The position numbers and the translations under genes are program-made. Below the pieces are notes generated by a model. The model had not been told where the DNA came from. It did not search any database and saw only the letters and a list, made by a program, of their open reading frames with translations. 64,000 nucleotides of DNA from Pseudonocardiales bacterium (lineage in GTDB: Bacteria > Actinomycetota > Actinomycetes > Mycobacteriales > Pseudonocardiaceae): positions 310,001 through 374,000 of the forward strand of contig JAHEXI010000004.1 of NCBI GenBank assembly GCA_023252195.1, read 5' to 3'. Shown piece by piece: positions 21,747 to 30,121 of this stretch (position 1 is the stretch's first letter; every line of letters begins with the position of its first letter).

Positions 21747-22164
21747 CGTCAACGTGCTCGTGTACGCGTTCCGACAAGATGCTGCCGACCACCAGTATTA
21801 CCGGGCCTGGCTGGACAGCACCGTCAACGGTGACTCCAGCTTCGCCTGCTCCGACCTGGTACTCAGCGGCTTCGTGCGGATCGTCACCCATCCACGGATC
21901 TTCCGGGAACCCAGCCAGTTGACGGAGGCGTTGAGCTTCGCCTGCGCGCTGCGAGAACAGCCGATCTGCCGGCCGGTGTTCCCCGGTGCGCAGCACTGGT
22001 CGATCTTCACCCGGCTGTGTCGGCAAGCCGACGCGAAGGGCAACCGGGTGCCGGATGCCTTCTTCGCGGCCCTGGCGATCGAGTCGGGGTGCGAATGGGT
22101 GACCGCCGACCGGGGCTTCGCCCGGTTTCCCGGGCTCCGCTGGCGGCATCCACTCAGCAACTGA
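21733..22164 (+). CDS. vapC: VapC-type PIN-domain ribonuclease toxin
   Basis: 143 aa from GTG 21733 (VLLPDVNVLVYAFRQD). PIN-domain acidic residues: Asp5 in PDVNVLVYAF, Asp in RVPDAFFAALAIE and Asp in WVTADRGFARFPGLRW. Such toxins cleave RNA, often tRNA or 23S rRNA; the target here is unknown. Coupled to the antitoxin by a 14-nt overlap. The intact acidic positions suggest an active toxin. Confidence 0.9.
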   Translation: MLLPDVNVLVYAFRQDAADHQYYRAWLDSTVNGDSSFACSDLVLSGFVRIVTHPRIFREPSQLTEALSFACALREQPICRPVFPGAQHWSIFTRLCRQADAKGNRVPDAFFAALAIESGCEWVTADRGFARFPGLRWRHPLSN

Positions 22165-22293
22165 TCAGATGTCCGCGCTCGGCCTGAATCCTGCCGGTCA
22201 CCTGCCTAACCACAACGCTCACGTTTTTGGCGCCCAGAGCGCCGCGATGGGGACGCATCTCCACCTCTCGGTCCGAGTCGGCATCAACCATTT

Positions 22294-22337
22294 GTTGATC
22301 ACGACTTCGCAACCGTGCGTCGATAATTCCCCTTATC
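22294..22337. repeat. Imperfect direct repeat, copy 2 (downstream of vapBC)
   Basis: GTTGATCA, TTCGCAAC and GATAA-n6-TTATC in the same order and spacing as copy 1. The GATAA/TTATC parts of the two copies are exactly 1000 bp apart (21322 and 22322). It precedes a broken antitoxin-like gene. Confidence 0.55.
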
Positions 22338-22441
22338 AGCGCCGTACTTGGCGCTCGGCAAGTTCGTCGCGAGCCTGAAGCGACTCGACGACCCAGCCAT
22401 CCGGCCCGGGGCGCGACCTACAGCTTCGGAGGACCATCGCC

Positions 22442-22670
22442 ATGAAGCAGCAGACCGACCCCGGGGGCGTACTACGACTCGGACACGCCCGCGGTCGTCA
22501 TCCGAACCCGCGCTGGCGGAGCGGGAGCCTGACTGGGCGCAGGCGCGCGCGGTGCTGGACGAGATGATCGAGGAAGCCGGTGGAATACCGGAGGAGGACC
22601 GGCGCTGGGCACGCTCGGTGCTCGGTCTCGGCAAGGGTGACCCCGCCGTCGCGCAGAAAGCAACTCAGGC
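22442..22670 (+). pseudogene. Broken antitoxin-like gene
   Basis: ATG at 22442 begins MKQQTDPG, then the sense continues in another frame as [17 protein letters not shown] and in a third as [20 protein letters not shown] and [16 protein letters not shown]. The last blocks resemble the C-terminal part of small CopG-like antitoxins. At least two frameshifts separate them. No toxin partner follows; the next sequence is a DUF899 remnant on the other strand. Confidence 0.4.
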
Positions 22671-22694
22671 CTGGCCCTTCGATGGGCTGCTCGC

Positions 22695-23085
22695 TCTCGG
22701 TTGTACTCGATCGGCGCGACGGACTCGTCCAGCGTGACGCGGAAGTCGTAGTTGAAGTCGCTTCCGTAGGAGGAGTAGCAGGGGAACGTCCAGCCCTTGC
22801 GCGCCTTGTACGCTTCGATCTTGGCCAGCGGCGCGCGGGAGACGTAGACCAGCGTGGTATCCCGGGTGTGCAGGTGGCGAGGAGTCCATCGGAGCTCTCG
22901 TCCGCCCCAGCCGAGCAGCTCGAGCAGCCCTCGTCCCAGTCGGGAGAGAACATGAAGTGGCTGACGATGAGCTGACGGCCGCCGTCGAACAGATCGAGCA
23001 GGCTGGCCTTGCCATCTGGGCCCTCGAACAGGTAGTCCTGGTATGGCTCTCGCTGAGTACGATCGCGCGGCGACACAGAACTCAT
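22695..23085 (-). pseudogene. DUF899 (thioredoxin-like) protein remnant
   Basis: The minus strand reads [40 protein letters not shown], then after a frameshift near 22880 [34 protein letters not shown] and [15 protein letters not shown]. These are the conserved central blocks of DUF899 proteins. Both the N-terminal helical region and the C-terminus are missing, so this is a truncated, frameshifted copy. Confidence 0.75.
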
Positions 23086-23129
23086 CGGTGCAGCCGATAA
23101 GTTCTGCGGCCCGCCGTCGTCAAAGAGGT

Positions 23130-23450
23130 GTGCGGCGAGCAGACTCCGGCGCGCTGGTGGTGCTCGTCTGCGGTGATGTCGAGGTGGCGAGCTGGCCACT
23201 GGCCGGGTTGGACCGTCCTGACCTTGCCGTGGTGAACGCGCTGGCGCGGTTACAACTCGCAGCCCGGCGCCTGGGTTGCGAGATCCGGCTGCGTGCTGCC
23301 TGCACGGAGCTGTGTGAGCTGCTCGACCTGGTCGGCCTGGGTGAGCTCGGGCCCGATGCCGGGCTAGGCCGGCAGTCGAGCGGGGAGGCCGAAGGCGGCG
23401 AACAGATCGGTGTCGAGGAAGTTGTGATGCCCGACGATCCGGTCGCCTGA
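23130..23450 (+). CDS. STAS-domain protein (anti-sigma-antagonist-like)
   Basis: About 106 aa: [40 protein letters not shown] and [19 protein letters not shown] form a STAS-like fold pattern of a family common in actinobacteria. The usual phosphorylatable serine is not obvious. GTG at 23130 is a guess; the frame is open to 23043. Its last 87 nt overlap, tail to tail, the end of the sigma factor gene on the other strand (23364). The conserved family sequence argues that it is not just an antisense shadow. Confidence 0.55.
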   Translation: MRRADSGALVVLVCGDVEVASWPLAGLDRPDLAVVNALARLQLAARRLGCEIRLRAACTELCELLDLVGLGELGPDAGLGRQSSGEAEGGEQIGVEEVVMPDDPVA

Positions 23451-24374
23451 AATCTCGATGACCTGGAGGGCGAACGGCTGGAAGCCGCCGTGGCCGTCCG
23501 GGCGGTACGAGCCGAACGCGGGACTGCCGCTGGCCGCAGTCGGCACCAGGCGCGAGCCACGGCACCCGCAGCCCTGGCCGAGGAACCACCGGCCCATCTC
23601 GACCGGTCCACGCAGCCAGAAGTCATAGGGTGGCATCGACATGACGGCGTCGTCGTGCAGCAGCGATACCAGCGCGGTGATGTCGTAGCGTTCGAAGGCG
23701 TCGACGTACCGGGCGAGTAGCGCCCGCTGGTCGGCGTCCACCGGAGGCGAGGCGGAGGCGTCGGAGTCGCGGGCCGCGAGGGTGGTCCGGGCTCGCTGCA
23801 GCGCGCTGTTCACCGATGCCACGCTGGTCTCGAGCAGCTCGGCCACCTCGGTTGCCTGCCAGCGCAGCACCTCGCGCAGGATCAGCACCGCTCGCTGTTT
23901 GGCGGGTAGATGCTGGAGTGCGGTGACGAACGCCAGGCGGATGGTCTCCCTCGCCACCGCCAGCTCGGCCGGGTCGCCGTCGCCGGGCAGGACCCGGGCA
24001 TCCGGGACGGGCTGCAACCACGCATGCTTGGGCAGCACCGGCCCGAGGGCTGAATCCGCCGTTGAGGACGGCCCCAGATCCATTGGCCGGGCCCGCCGAT
24101 CGCGGCCCCGCAGCATGTCGAGGCACACGTTGGTGGCGATGCGGTAGAGCCACGACCGTAAGGCAGACCGGCCCTCGAAGCCGTCGGCACCCCGCCAGGC
24201 CCGGACCATCGTGTCCTGCACGGCGTCCTCGGCCTCGAAGAAGGAGCCGAGCATCCGGTAGCAGTATCCGGTTAGTTCCCGGCGGTACAGCTCCAGGTCC
24301 TCTGACCGGACCTCGCTGCTGCCGACGGTATCGAGACGGATGGCCACGGGCGCCCATGCTACGCCCGCGGTCAT
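23364..24374 (-). CDS. ECF RNA polymerase sigma factor with SnoaL-like C-terminal domain
   Basis: 336 aa. Sigma region 2 (about residues 28-95: [39 protein letters not shown]), sigma region 4 (about 155-205: [32 protein letters not shown]), then an NTF2/SnoaL-like domain (about 220-330, ending [16 protein letters not shown]). This layout is typical of SigG/SigJ-like ECF groups, where the C-terminal domain rather than an anti-sigma factor modulates activity. It is convergent with, and overlaps, the STAS-like gene. GTG start at 24374; later in-frame starts are possible. Confidence 0.9.
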   Translation of the reverse strand: MTAGVAWAPVAIRLDTVGSSEVRSEDLELYRRELTGYCYRMLGSFFEAEDAVQDTMVRAWRGADGFEGRSALRSWLYRIATNVCLDMLRGRDRRARPMDLGPSSTADSALGPVLPKHAWLQPVPDARVLPGDGDPAELAVARETIRLAFVTALQHLPAKQRAVLILREVLRWQATEVAELLETSVASVNSALQRARTTLAARDSDASASPPVDADQRALLARYVDAFERYDITALVSLLHDDAVMSMPPYDFWLRGPVEMGRWFLGQGCGCRGSRLVPTAASGSPAFGSYRPDGHGGFQPFALQVIEISGDRIVGHHNFLDTDLFAAFGLPARLPA

Positions 24375-24624
24375 CGACCGCGGGTGCTCCAGTCAGGCGT
24401 CGGTGAGCTCATGCCACCCCGCTCGCTGTGAGCAAGAGTGCTCGTTGCGCCGAGGAGGACGCGCGGCCTACGCCGGGTCGGAACCGAAACGGCTTATACA
24501 CCGGCTCGCCGGCGTCGAGTCGGCTTGATCCGACCCGTGCTGGAGAAGCCTCAGCCCCACAAGATTGTGGGTGTTATGCCACCACACGCCGACGGTCGTA
24601 CGGTGATCCAGATAGGGTCCCGGC

Positions 24625-26037
24625 GTGGCCTACGTCGTAGTGCTTGATGATAGTGAACTCCAACGCATCGGTGAGAAGTTGGACATTGAGCAGAGGCTGA
24701 CTAAAGCGCTGCCCTCGTCGGTTCACGCCCCGACTGGATCCCCGCAGCTCGCCTTGGTGTGCTCGCGATCTCGAATCGACCAAAACCTCCACCCGACCGC
24801 ACCGGACGATTCCGCCGTCCACAGTCTAGCTTGGCTGGGTATGGTCATGCGTCCTCATGGCAACAACGTGGGAGCTGTCGACAAGAGTATTACCATTGAT
24901 CCACTGCGTCGGTGCCAGGTTGCCGTGCCGCTCGACGGCCGCAACGGACTTTTATCCTGCCTGTCCAGCGACCACGCGGATAGGTTCTGGGATGCCCTGA
25001 ATAGTCGTATTGTCACGGTCCTCCCAGTCGAGACGCGTGATGACTTCATTGCGGCTATTCGCCGCAGGTACTCGTCCCTGGTGAAGCTGCTGGAATGGCT
25101 GCTAGCGCTAGCGGAACCCAGTCCGCTTGACAGTAGCAGGCTGGAGGATCGTTCCTGGCAGGAGCAGCAGGATAGTCTTGGCACGCTATTTCGTGTGGCG
25201 AAATTTCCGGTGTCCGCCATCGCGGCGTGGAAGCGGCCCGCGGACCGCGATGCCACCTACCTCTCTGGGCTCATTCCAGAACCCTTTGAGAATGCATTGA
25301 TCGAGCACGACGCGCGTACCACCGGAAATGCGTTTGAAGATAATCTCAACGTCGAAGGCAGTCGTTGCGATATCCAAGAGTTTTACGACGATCACGGGCG
25401 ACGGTTGGAGGTCGCCAACATCAACGCAACGCCGGTCGAGAGCCGACTAGGCGCCGACCTGATCTACTATCACGAGGCCACGAGCAGCTTCGTCCTTGTC
25501 CAGTACAAGCGCCTATCCTCTTCTAAAGAGCTGTACGTTGATGCGCGGCTGCGGACTCAGATGGACCGACTCGATGAAGTGGCGAAACTCAGTCGGCCGC
25601 CACGCACGCCTAATGACTGGCGACTCAGCGGTGACTCGTGTTTCCTGAAACTCGCGCATTGGCCCGACGGTAGACCCAATGATCCAAGACTGCCCACTCA
25701 AGGCATGTATCTGCCTGTCTCGTATGCACGGATGCTCCTCACTGACGACTGTACACGCGGTCCACGGGAGGGCAGAGTTTTCAGTTACGACAATGTCGAT
25801 CGTTATCTCGTCACGACTCAGTTCGCTGAGCTAGTGCAGCATGGTCTTGCCGGAACAATCGGAACCTCGGTGGAACAGCTGCGTGAGCTTGTCGTCAGAC
25901 GCGTCCGGGAGGGTTATAGTGTCACGGCGGGCGTCGAACATTCAACGGAGACGGCTCGTGAGCGTCAGGGCCGAACACGTTCGCGTAGCACGGGGAAGAA
26001 GGGCAATGGTACAGCGCATCAAGCCAATTTATTTTGA
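24625..26037 (+). CDS. Hypothetical protein with PD-(D/E)xK-like nuclease motif
   Basis: 470 aa, not recognised as a named family. Residues 262-300 contain a possible restriction-nuclease core: Glu262 or Glu272, then GADLIYY (Asp278), then FVLVQYKRL (Gln293-x-Lys295). The N-terminal ~200 residues have no motif I know; the tail is basic and low-complexity. Codon use is clearly less GC-rich than in neighbours, with many A/T third positions, suggesting transfer. It is surrounded by toxin-antitoxin and restriction remnants and ends 19 nt inside the convergent hicB. GTG start at 24625 with a weak ribosome binding site. A defence role is inference. Confidence 0.7.
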   Translation: MAYVVVLDDSELQRIGEKLDIEQRLTKALPSSVHAPTGSPQLALVCSRSRIDQNLHPTAPDDSAVHSLAWLGMVMRPHGNNVGAVDKSITIDPLRRCQVAVPLDGRNGLLSCLSSDHADRFWDALNSRIVTVLPVETRDDFIAAIRRRYSSLVKLLEWLLALAEPSPLDSSRLEDRSWQEQQDSLGTLFRVAKFPVSAIAAWKRPADRDATYLSGLIPEPFENALIEHDARTTGNAFEDNLNVEGSRCDIQEFYDDHGRRLEVANINATPVESRLGADLIYYHEATSSFVLVQYKRLSSSKELYVDARLRTQMDRLDEVAKLSRPPRTPNDWRLSGDSCFLKLAHWPDGRPNDPRLPTQGMYLPVSYARMLLTDDCTRGPREGRVFSYDNVDRYLVTTQFAELVQHGLAGTIGTSVEQLRELVVRRVREGYSVTAGVEHSTETARERQGRTRSRSTGKKGNGTAHQANLF

Positions 26038-26456
26038 CCGCTAGCGGGAAGGAGTTTTGGCTGGCTGCTCACCAGCTGGTGAACACGCTGATGGGATAAT
26101 CCGACCACGTCGGCCGCGACCCGCTGAGACAGCCCCGCAGACCTCACCGCCAGGATTGCGTCTAACCTCGCTGCATCGCGCTCGGCGGCCTTCGCCGCTT
26201 CCTCCGCCATGACGTCACGGAGTTCGCGCTCGGCGGCCATGAAGCGGGTCAGGACATCCGTAACGTCGCGACCGTTAACTTCATAGCGCCACCGAATGGC
26301 GAAGTCGCCGGGGTCGGCGTCTGTCATGCCGGCGATGTAGTCGCGGACCTCAACATCAAGTTCCGGAAAGTGTTCGACATCTGTAGCGCCGACGTTATCG
26401 GTAAGAGCGACCCACAGGTTGTCCTCACGAGTGACTGTTACGTCGTAGCTGGTCAT
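26019..26456 (-). CDS. hicB: HicB-like antitoxin with C-terminal HTH
   Basis: 145 aa. The N-terminal part (SYDVTVTREDNLWVALTDN ... VEHFPELDVEVRDYIAGM) has the HicB partial RNase-H-like pattern; the C-terminal part (LAVRSAGLSQRVAADVVGLS HQRVHQLV) is a helix-turn-helix. ATG at 26456 overlaps the hicA stop by 4 nt. The HTH presumably binds the inverted repeat just upstream of hicA. The C-terminus overlaps the convergent 24625 gene by 19 nt. Confidence 0.8.
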   Translation of the reverse strand: MTSYDVTVTREDNLWVALTDNVGATDVEHFPELDVEVRDYIAGMTDADPGDFAIRWRYEVNGRDVTDVLTRFMAAERELRDVMAEEAAKAAERDAARLDAILAVRSAGLSQRVAADVVGLSHQRVHQLVSSQPKLLPASGQNKLA

Positions 26457-26713
26457 CTTCCCTCCGTCCACTTCTCGCCGAACAGGTGCGCAAGGCTGCC
26501 CTCGGTGCTGTCCAGAACCTTCCACGACAGGTCGCGAGCGTACCCAGTAAGGCCGAATCGGCCGACTTCCTTGCCCTCGGTGTCGGCCAGCGCAAAGATG
26601 CGATGCGATCCCTTGCCGCGCTTCGGTAGCTCTTCGATGGTGAGACCATGCTGCCTGGCGAGCTTGCGGATCAGCGTGAGCACCTGCGCTGGCTTCATCC
26701 TCCGGTTCGCCAT
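26453..26713 (-). CDS. hicA: HicA-like mRNA interferase toxin
   Basis: 86 aa with the HicA pattern: VLTLIRKLARQHGLTIEELP followed by KRGKGSHRIFAL, in which the GKGSH segment contains the catalytic histidine of the double-stranded-RNA-binding-like fold. HicA toxins cleave mRNA and are neutralised by HicB. It is the first gene of a two-gene operon. The ATG at 26713 lies only 9 nt from a 16-bp inverted repeat, so the toxin comes first, as in classical hicAB. Confidence 0.85.
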   Translation of the reverse strand: MANRRMKPAQVLTLIRKLARQHGLTIEELPKRGKGSHRIFALADTEGKEVGRFGLTGYARDLSWKVLDSTEGSLAHLFGEKWTEGR

Positions 26714-26721
26714 AAGTGTAA

Positions 26722-26761
26722 GTCTAGCGAGCTAGACAGGCAACCATCAAGCGCGCTAGAC
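26722..26761. promoter_or_regulatory. Probable HicB operator: inverted repeat plus extra half-site
   Basis: GTCTAGC (26722-26728), GA, GCTAGAC (26731-26737) is a perfect palindrome. A third GCTAGAC lies at 26755-26761, 24 bp further, in the same orientation as the second. The array is directly upstream of hicA. Confidence 0.65.
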
Positions 26762-26889
26762 GCAGCGGCCAGCAGAGATGAGCCGCGCATCTCCTCCTCG
26801 CGACGCTGGTCGTGCGAGCGATGAGTTTGGGCTCCGGCGGTCGTCATATCGGCGATGGTGTAGGCAGGTCGATCGGGAAGGGAGTGCGG

Positions 26890-28005
26890 ATGACCGGGGT
26901 ACGGGTACTGGTGGGGACCCGCAAGGGTGCGTTCGTCTTGACGTCGGACGCGAAGCGACAGCGCTGGGACGTCAGCGGTCCGCACTTCGCGGGCTGGGAG
27001 ATCTATCACGTCACGGGATCACCGGCGGACTCGGACCGGCTGTATGCGGCGCAGTCCAGCGGCTGGTTCGGGCAGGTGATCCAGCGCTCCGACGACGGCG
27101 GCCAGACCTGGGCACCGGTGGGCAACCAGTTCAGCTACGACGGCGTCCCTGGCACCCATCAATGGTATGACGGCACGCCGCACCCCTGGGAGTTCGCGCG
27201 AGTCTGGCATCTCGAACCATTGCTGACCGATCCGGACACCGTCTACGCGGGGGTGGAAGACGCCGCGCTGTTCCGCTCGATCGACGGTGGGCAGACCTGG
27301 CAGGAGCTGTCGGGACTGCGCGACCACGACTCGGGCTCCTCCTGGCAACCGGGTGCCGGTGGGATGTGTCTGCACACGATCCTTCAGCATCCGACCGACC
27401 CCGGGCGGATCCTCGTCGCCATTTCGTCGGCGGGCGTGTTCCGGACCGACGACACCGGCAAGACGTGGCGCCCGACCAACCGTGGTCTGCGCTCCGAACA
27501 GATCCCGGATCCGGTGGCTGAAGTCGGCCACTGCGTGCACCGGCTCGCGATGCATCCGTCGCGTCCGAATGTGTTGTTCATGCAGAAGCACTGGGACGTG
27601 ATGCGCAGCGACGACGCCGGCGAGTCGTGGCAGGAGATCAGCGGTGATCTGCCGACCGACTTCGGGTTCCCGATCGCTGTGCACGCCCACGAGCCGGACA
27701 CCGTCTACGTCGTGCCGATCAAGAGCGATTCGGAGCATTACCCGCCAGAGGGGAAACTGCGGGTGTACCGCAGCCGGACCGGCGGACACGAATGGGAGCC
27801 GCTGACCAAAGGCCTGCCGCAGCACGACTGTTACGTCAACGTGTTGCGTGACGCGATGGCCGTCGACTCGCTCGATTCCTGCGGTATCTACTTCGGAACG
27901 ACCGGCGGTCAGGTGTACGCATCAGCCGACGCGGGGGACAGCTGGGCGCCCATCGTCCGGGATCTGCCATCCGTGCTGTCGGTCGAAGTTCAGACCCTGC
28001 CATGA
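26890..28005 (+). CDS. BNR/VPS10-like beta-propeller protein (sialidase-like fold)
   Basis: 371 aa. Repeated Asp-box motifs: [44 protein letters not shown], and [11 protein letters not shown], evenly spaced as blades of a propeller. No signal peptide, so it is probably cytosolic and not a secreted sialidase. ATG 26890 is chosen for the upstream GGGAAGGGA. It overlaps the following MoaD/ThiS-like gene by 4 nt; the pair recurs together in actinobacteria as far as I recall. Function unknown; binding/scaffold role is inference. Confidence 0.85.
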   Translation: MTGVRVLVGTRKGAFVLTSDAKRQRWDVSGPHFAGWEIYHVTGSPADSDRLYAAQSSGWFGQVIQRSDDGGQTWAPVGNQFSYDGVPGTHQWYDGTPHPWEFARVWHLEPLLTDPDTVYAGVEDAALFRSIDGGQTWQELSGLRDHDSGSSWQPGAGGMCLHTILQHPTDPGRILVAISSAGVFRTDDTGKTWRPTNRGLRSEQIPDPVAEVGHCVHRLAMHPSRPNVLFMQKHWDVMRSDDAGESWQEISGDLPTDFGFPIAVHAHEPDTVYVVPIKSDSEHYPPEGKLRVYRSRTGGHEWEPLTKGLPQHDCYVNVLRDAMAVDSLDSCGIYFGTTGGQVYASADAGDSWAPIVRDLPSVLSVEVQTLP

Positions 28006-28298
28006 TCCGCGTCAGGCTCCCGGCGCATCTGCGGACGCTTGCGCACCTCGAAGGCGAGGTGCAGCTACAAGTCGTGGGTCAGGCGACGCAGCGGGCGGTG
28101 CTCGACGCTCTGGAGACCCGCTACCCGGTGCTGCGCGGAACGATCCGCGACCACGTCACACACCAACGCCGTGCGTTCGTCAGGTTCTTCGCCTGCGAGC
28201 AGGATCTGTCCCATGAACTACCGGACACCCCGCTGCCCCATGAGGTGGTGACAGGTACTGAGCCTTTTCTCATTGTGGGCGCTATGGCAGGCGGTTAA
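28002..28298 (+). CDS. MoaD/ThiS-family ubiquitin-like protein
   Basis: 98 aa. Starts [20 protein letters not shown] (beta-grasp strand), contains [20 protein letters not shown] and ends in GAMAGG. The C-terminal diglycine is the site of adenylation and thiocarboxylation in sulfur-carrier proteins. Coupled by an ATGA overlap to the propeller gene. A sulfur-carrier role outside molybdopterin and thiamin synthesis is possible. The stop codon overlaps that of the convergent gene (TTAA at 28295-28298). Confidence 0.85.
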   Translation: MIRVRLPAHLRTLAHLEGEVQLQVVGQATQRAVLDALETRYPVLRGTIRDHVTHQRRAFVRFFACEQDLSHELPDTPLPHEVVTGTEPFLIVGAMAGG

Positions 28299-30067
28299 CT
28301 GTCCATGGCTCGGCATTGGTCGCGCAGAGCGCGGATTCGTTCCCGGCGGCCTGAGGTGAGATAGTCGGGCGAGCCCAGGTTCATTCCCCTGTACTGGTCA
28401 TGGGGATCGACGCCGATGGCGCGCAACAGGGGCTCGCTGCGCTGCGAGACGCTGCCCTGGCCGATTCCGAAGTGCCCCATCAGGTCCTTGACCAGCATCT
28501 CAGCAGGGAACAGGTCATTGGCCTTCCCGATGCACCAGCAGATCGCCGCCGCGGCGGTCTCGGCCCGGCTGCGACGCCGGAAGATCTCCGGATCGGCCGC
28601 CGCGGCGCGACCGAGGTAGCGGCGGCATGCCGTGCGGTACTCCACGTCGAGTAGCTCGTCACAGCACCGGTCGACCAGCCGAAGCACTTCGGCCACCCGG
28701 TCGTGGATGTCGGCGGGAATGGGGTCCCAGCGGAAAGGCTCGTCGGGCAGCGGCGCCGTATCGAGGTTGTCCAATGATTCACCGCCGCCGACGGCGCTGC
28801 GGAGGGTATCGAGCATGGCCTCCGGAAAGCTTGGTAGTTCGGTTTCGAGGAGCGGCCACGGCCCGTCGGCATTCAACACCCCCATCGCGGCCAGCAGTGC
28901 CGCCGGCCCCTGCGGCCGGGCTGACCGAATCGTCAGCTGGTACTCCGGCTCGTATCTGTCCACCGCGGCGAGGGTGTTGGTGGTGAGTGCCGCCCGGATA
29001 CCACGCTCGTGGTGGCAGAACCGGATGAAGGCCCGCAGTAGGTCGGGAACTTTAGACAGGTACGCCGCATCGGCGACGATTTTGCGAGGTACCCAGTCGA
29101 CGAGCAGAATCTCCACCGCCACCGGGCTCCAACGCAGCGGGTCCCCCGGTCCATAGTCGGTGCCGAACCACAGCACCGACTCAAGCAGCCCGCGGTGATC
29201 AGCGTCGTCGAGACCAGCCCCGAACGGGGAGCCGAGGAAGCGCTCGGTGAGCTCACCCAGCGCGTCGACATCCCAGTGCGGACGCTGGTAGCCGGTGCCA
29301 CCCGCGGGCAGCATCTCGATGGCCCACTCGACGAGTGGGCGGCAGGCGGGCCAGCTGTCGGTCTCGAACGGCGGGAAGGTAATAGCGCCCTGCTCTACCG
29401 CGTCGCGGATCCGGGCGCGGGCATCGGCCGGGGTGAGGCCTGTCCATGTCGTGTCCCGGTTGTCGCCGACGTCCCGCATGGTCTCGATCAGCGCGTCCAG
29501 CGGTTCGGGGACGGCGAAGGCGTCCTTGACCAGCGTGCCCATGTTGTGGTCGATGTAGACCACGACAGATAGCGCGCAATCGCCGGGTAAATTCAACCCG
29601 ATCATGATGTTGTCGCCGTCGCCGAGCACGTGGACCATCTCGACGACGCCCTCGACGGTGGTTTTGCCCAGCTCGGTGAGCCATTCGGGCAGAGCGTGCG
29701 CCCGCTGGGTGATCTCGCGGCGGATCCTGCGGCGCATGATGTCGTCACCGGACAGCTCGGCGATCACCGTCAGCAGCGCGGAGGTTTCGACGAGGTCGAC
29801 GTCGAGGAAGGTCCGCACCAGCTCGTCGAGGGTCGGCACGTCAGGATCCGGCGGCTGTTCGAAGGGGTTGGCTCGCGGGGGCTCCAACGCCGCGAGCAGC
29901 GAGGTGACCAGGGACATGAGCGCGAATGGGTGGTCATCGGTGAGCGCGACCGCGACCTCTCCCATCAGGTCTGGCTGCTTGCGCCGGGTGCGCTGCGGGG
30001 TGGACTTCCCGTGGCCCGGTCGTCGCTTCGCGGGCCGGTGCTTCTCGCGGTGCGTTCGCTTCGACAC
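28295..30067 (-). CDS. Large hypothetical protein with DUF6398-like C-terminus
   Basis: 590 aa from GTG 30067 ([20 protein letters not shown], a very basic N-terminus). The middle has no motif I recognise. The last ~130 residues ([38 protein letters not shown]) resemble the cyclin/HTH-like DUF6398 domain, which may bind nucleic acid. No membrane segment. It stands alone, convergent with the MoaD/ThiS gene by a 4-nt stop overlap. The frame is open up to 30112, but the basic start fits a translation start at 30067. Confidence 0.8.
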   Translation of the reverse strand: MSKRTHREKHRPAKRRPGHGKSTPQRTRRKQPDLMGEVAVALTDDHPFALMSLVTSLLAALEPPRANPFEQPPDPDVPTLDELVRTFLDVDLVETSALLTVIAELSGDDIMRRRIRREITQRAHALPEWLTELGKTTVEGVVEMVHVLGDGDNIMIGLNLPGDCALSVVVYIDHNMGTLVKDAFAVPEPLDALIETMRDVGDNRDTTWTGLTPADARARIRDAVEQGAITFPPFETDSWPACRPLVEWAIEMLPAGGTGYQRPHWDVDALGELTERFLGSPFGAGLDDADHRGLLESVLWFGTDYGPGDPLRWSPVAVEILLVDWVPRKIVADAAYLSKVPDLLRAFIRFCHHERGIRAALTTNTLAAVDRYEPEYQLTIRSARPQGPAALLAAMGVLNADGPWPLLETELPSFPEAMLDTLRSAVGGGESLDNLDTAPLPDEPFRWDPIPADIHDRVAEVLRLVDRCCDELLDVEYRTACRRYLGRAAAADPEIFRRRSRAETAAAAICWCIGKANDLFPAEMLVKDLMGHFGIGQGSVSQRSEPLLRAIGVDPHDQYRGMNLGSPDYLTSGRRERIRALRDQCRAMDS

Positions 30068-30121
30068 GCCGGGCAGGGTAGACGGTGGCAGATGGCAGGT
30101 GCCCAGGGGCATCCGGACAGG

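Noticed and set aside
23043-23129. N-terminal extension of the STAS-like protein
   Set aside because: The added residues show no fold pattern and overlap the DUF899 remnant.
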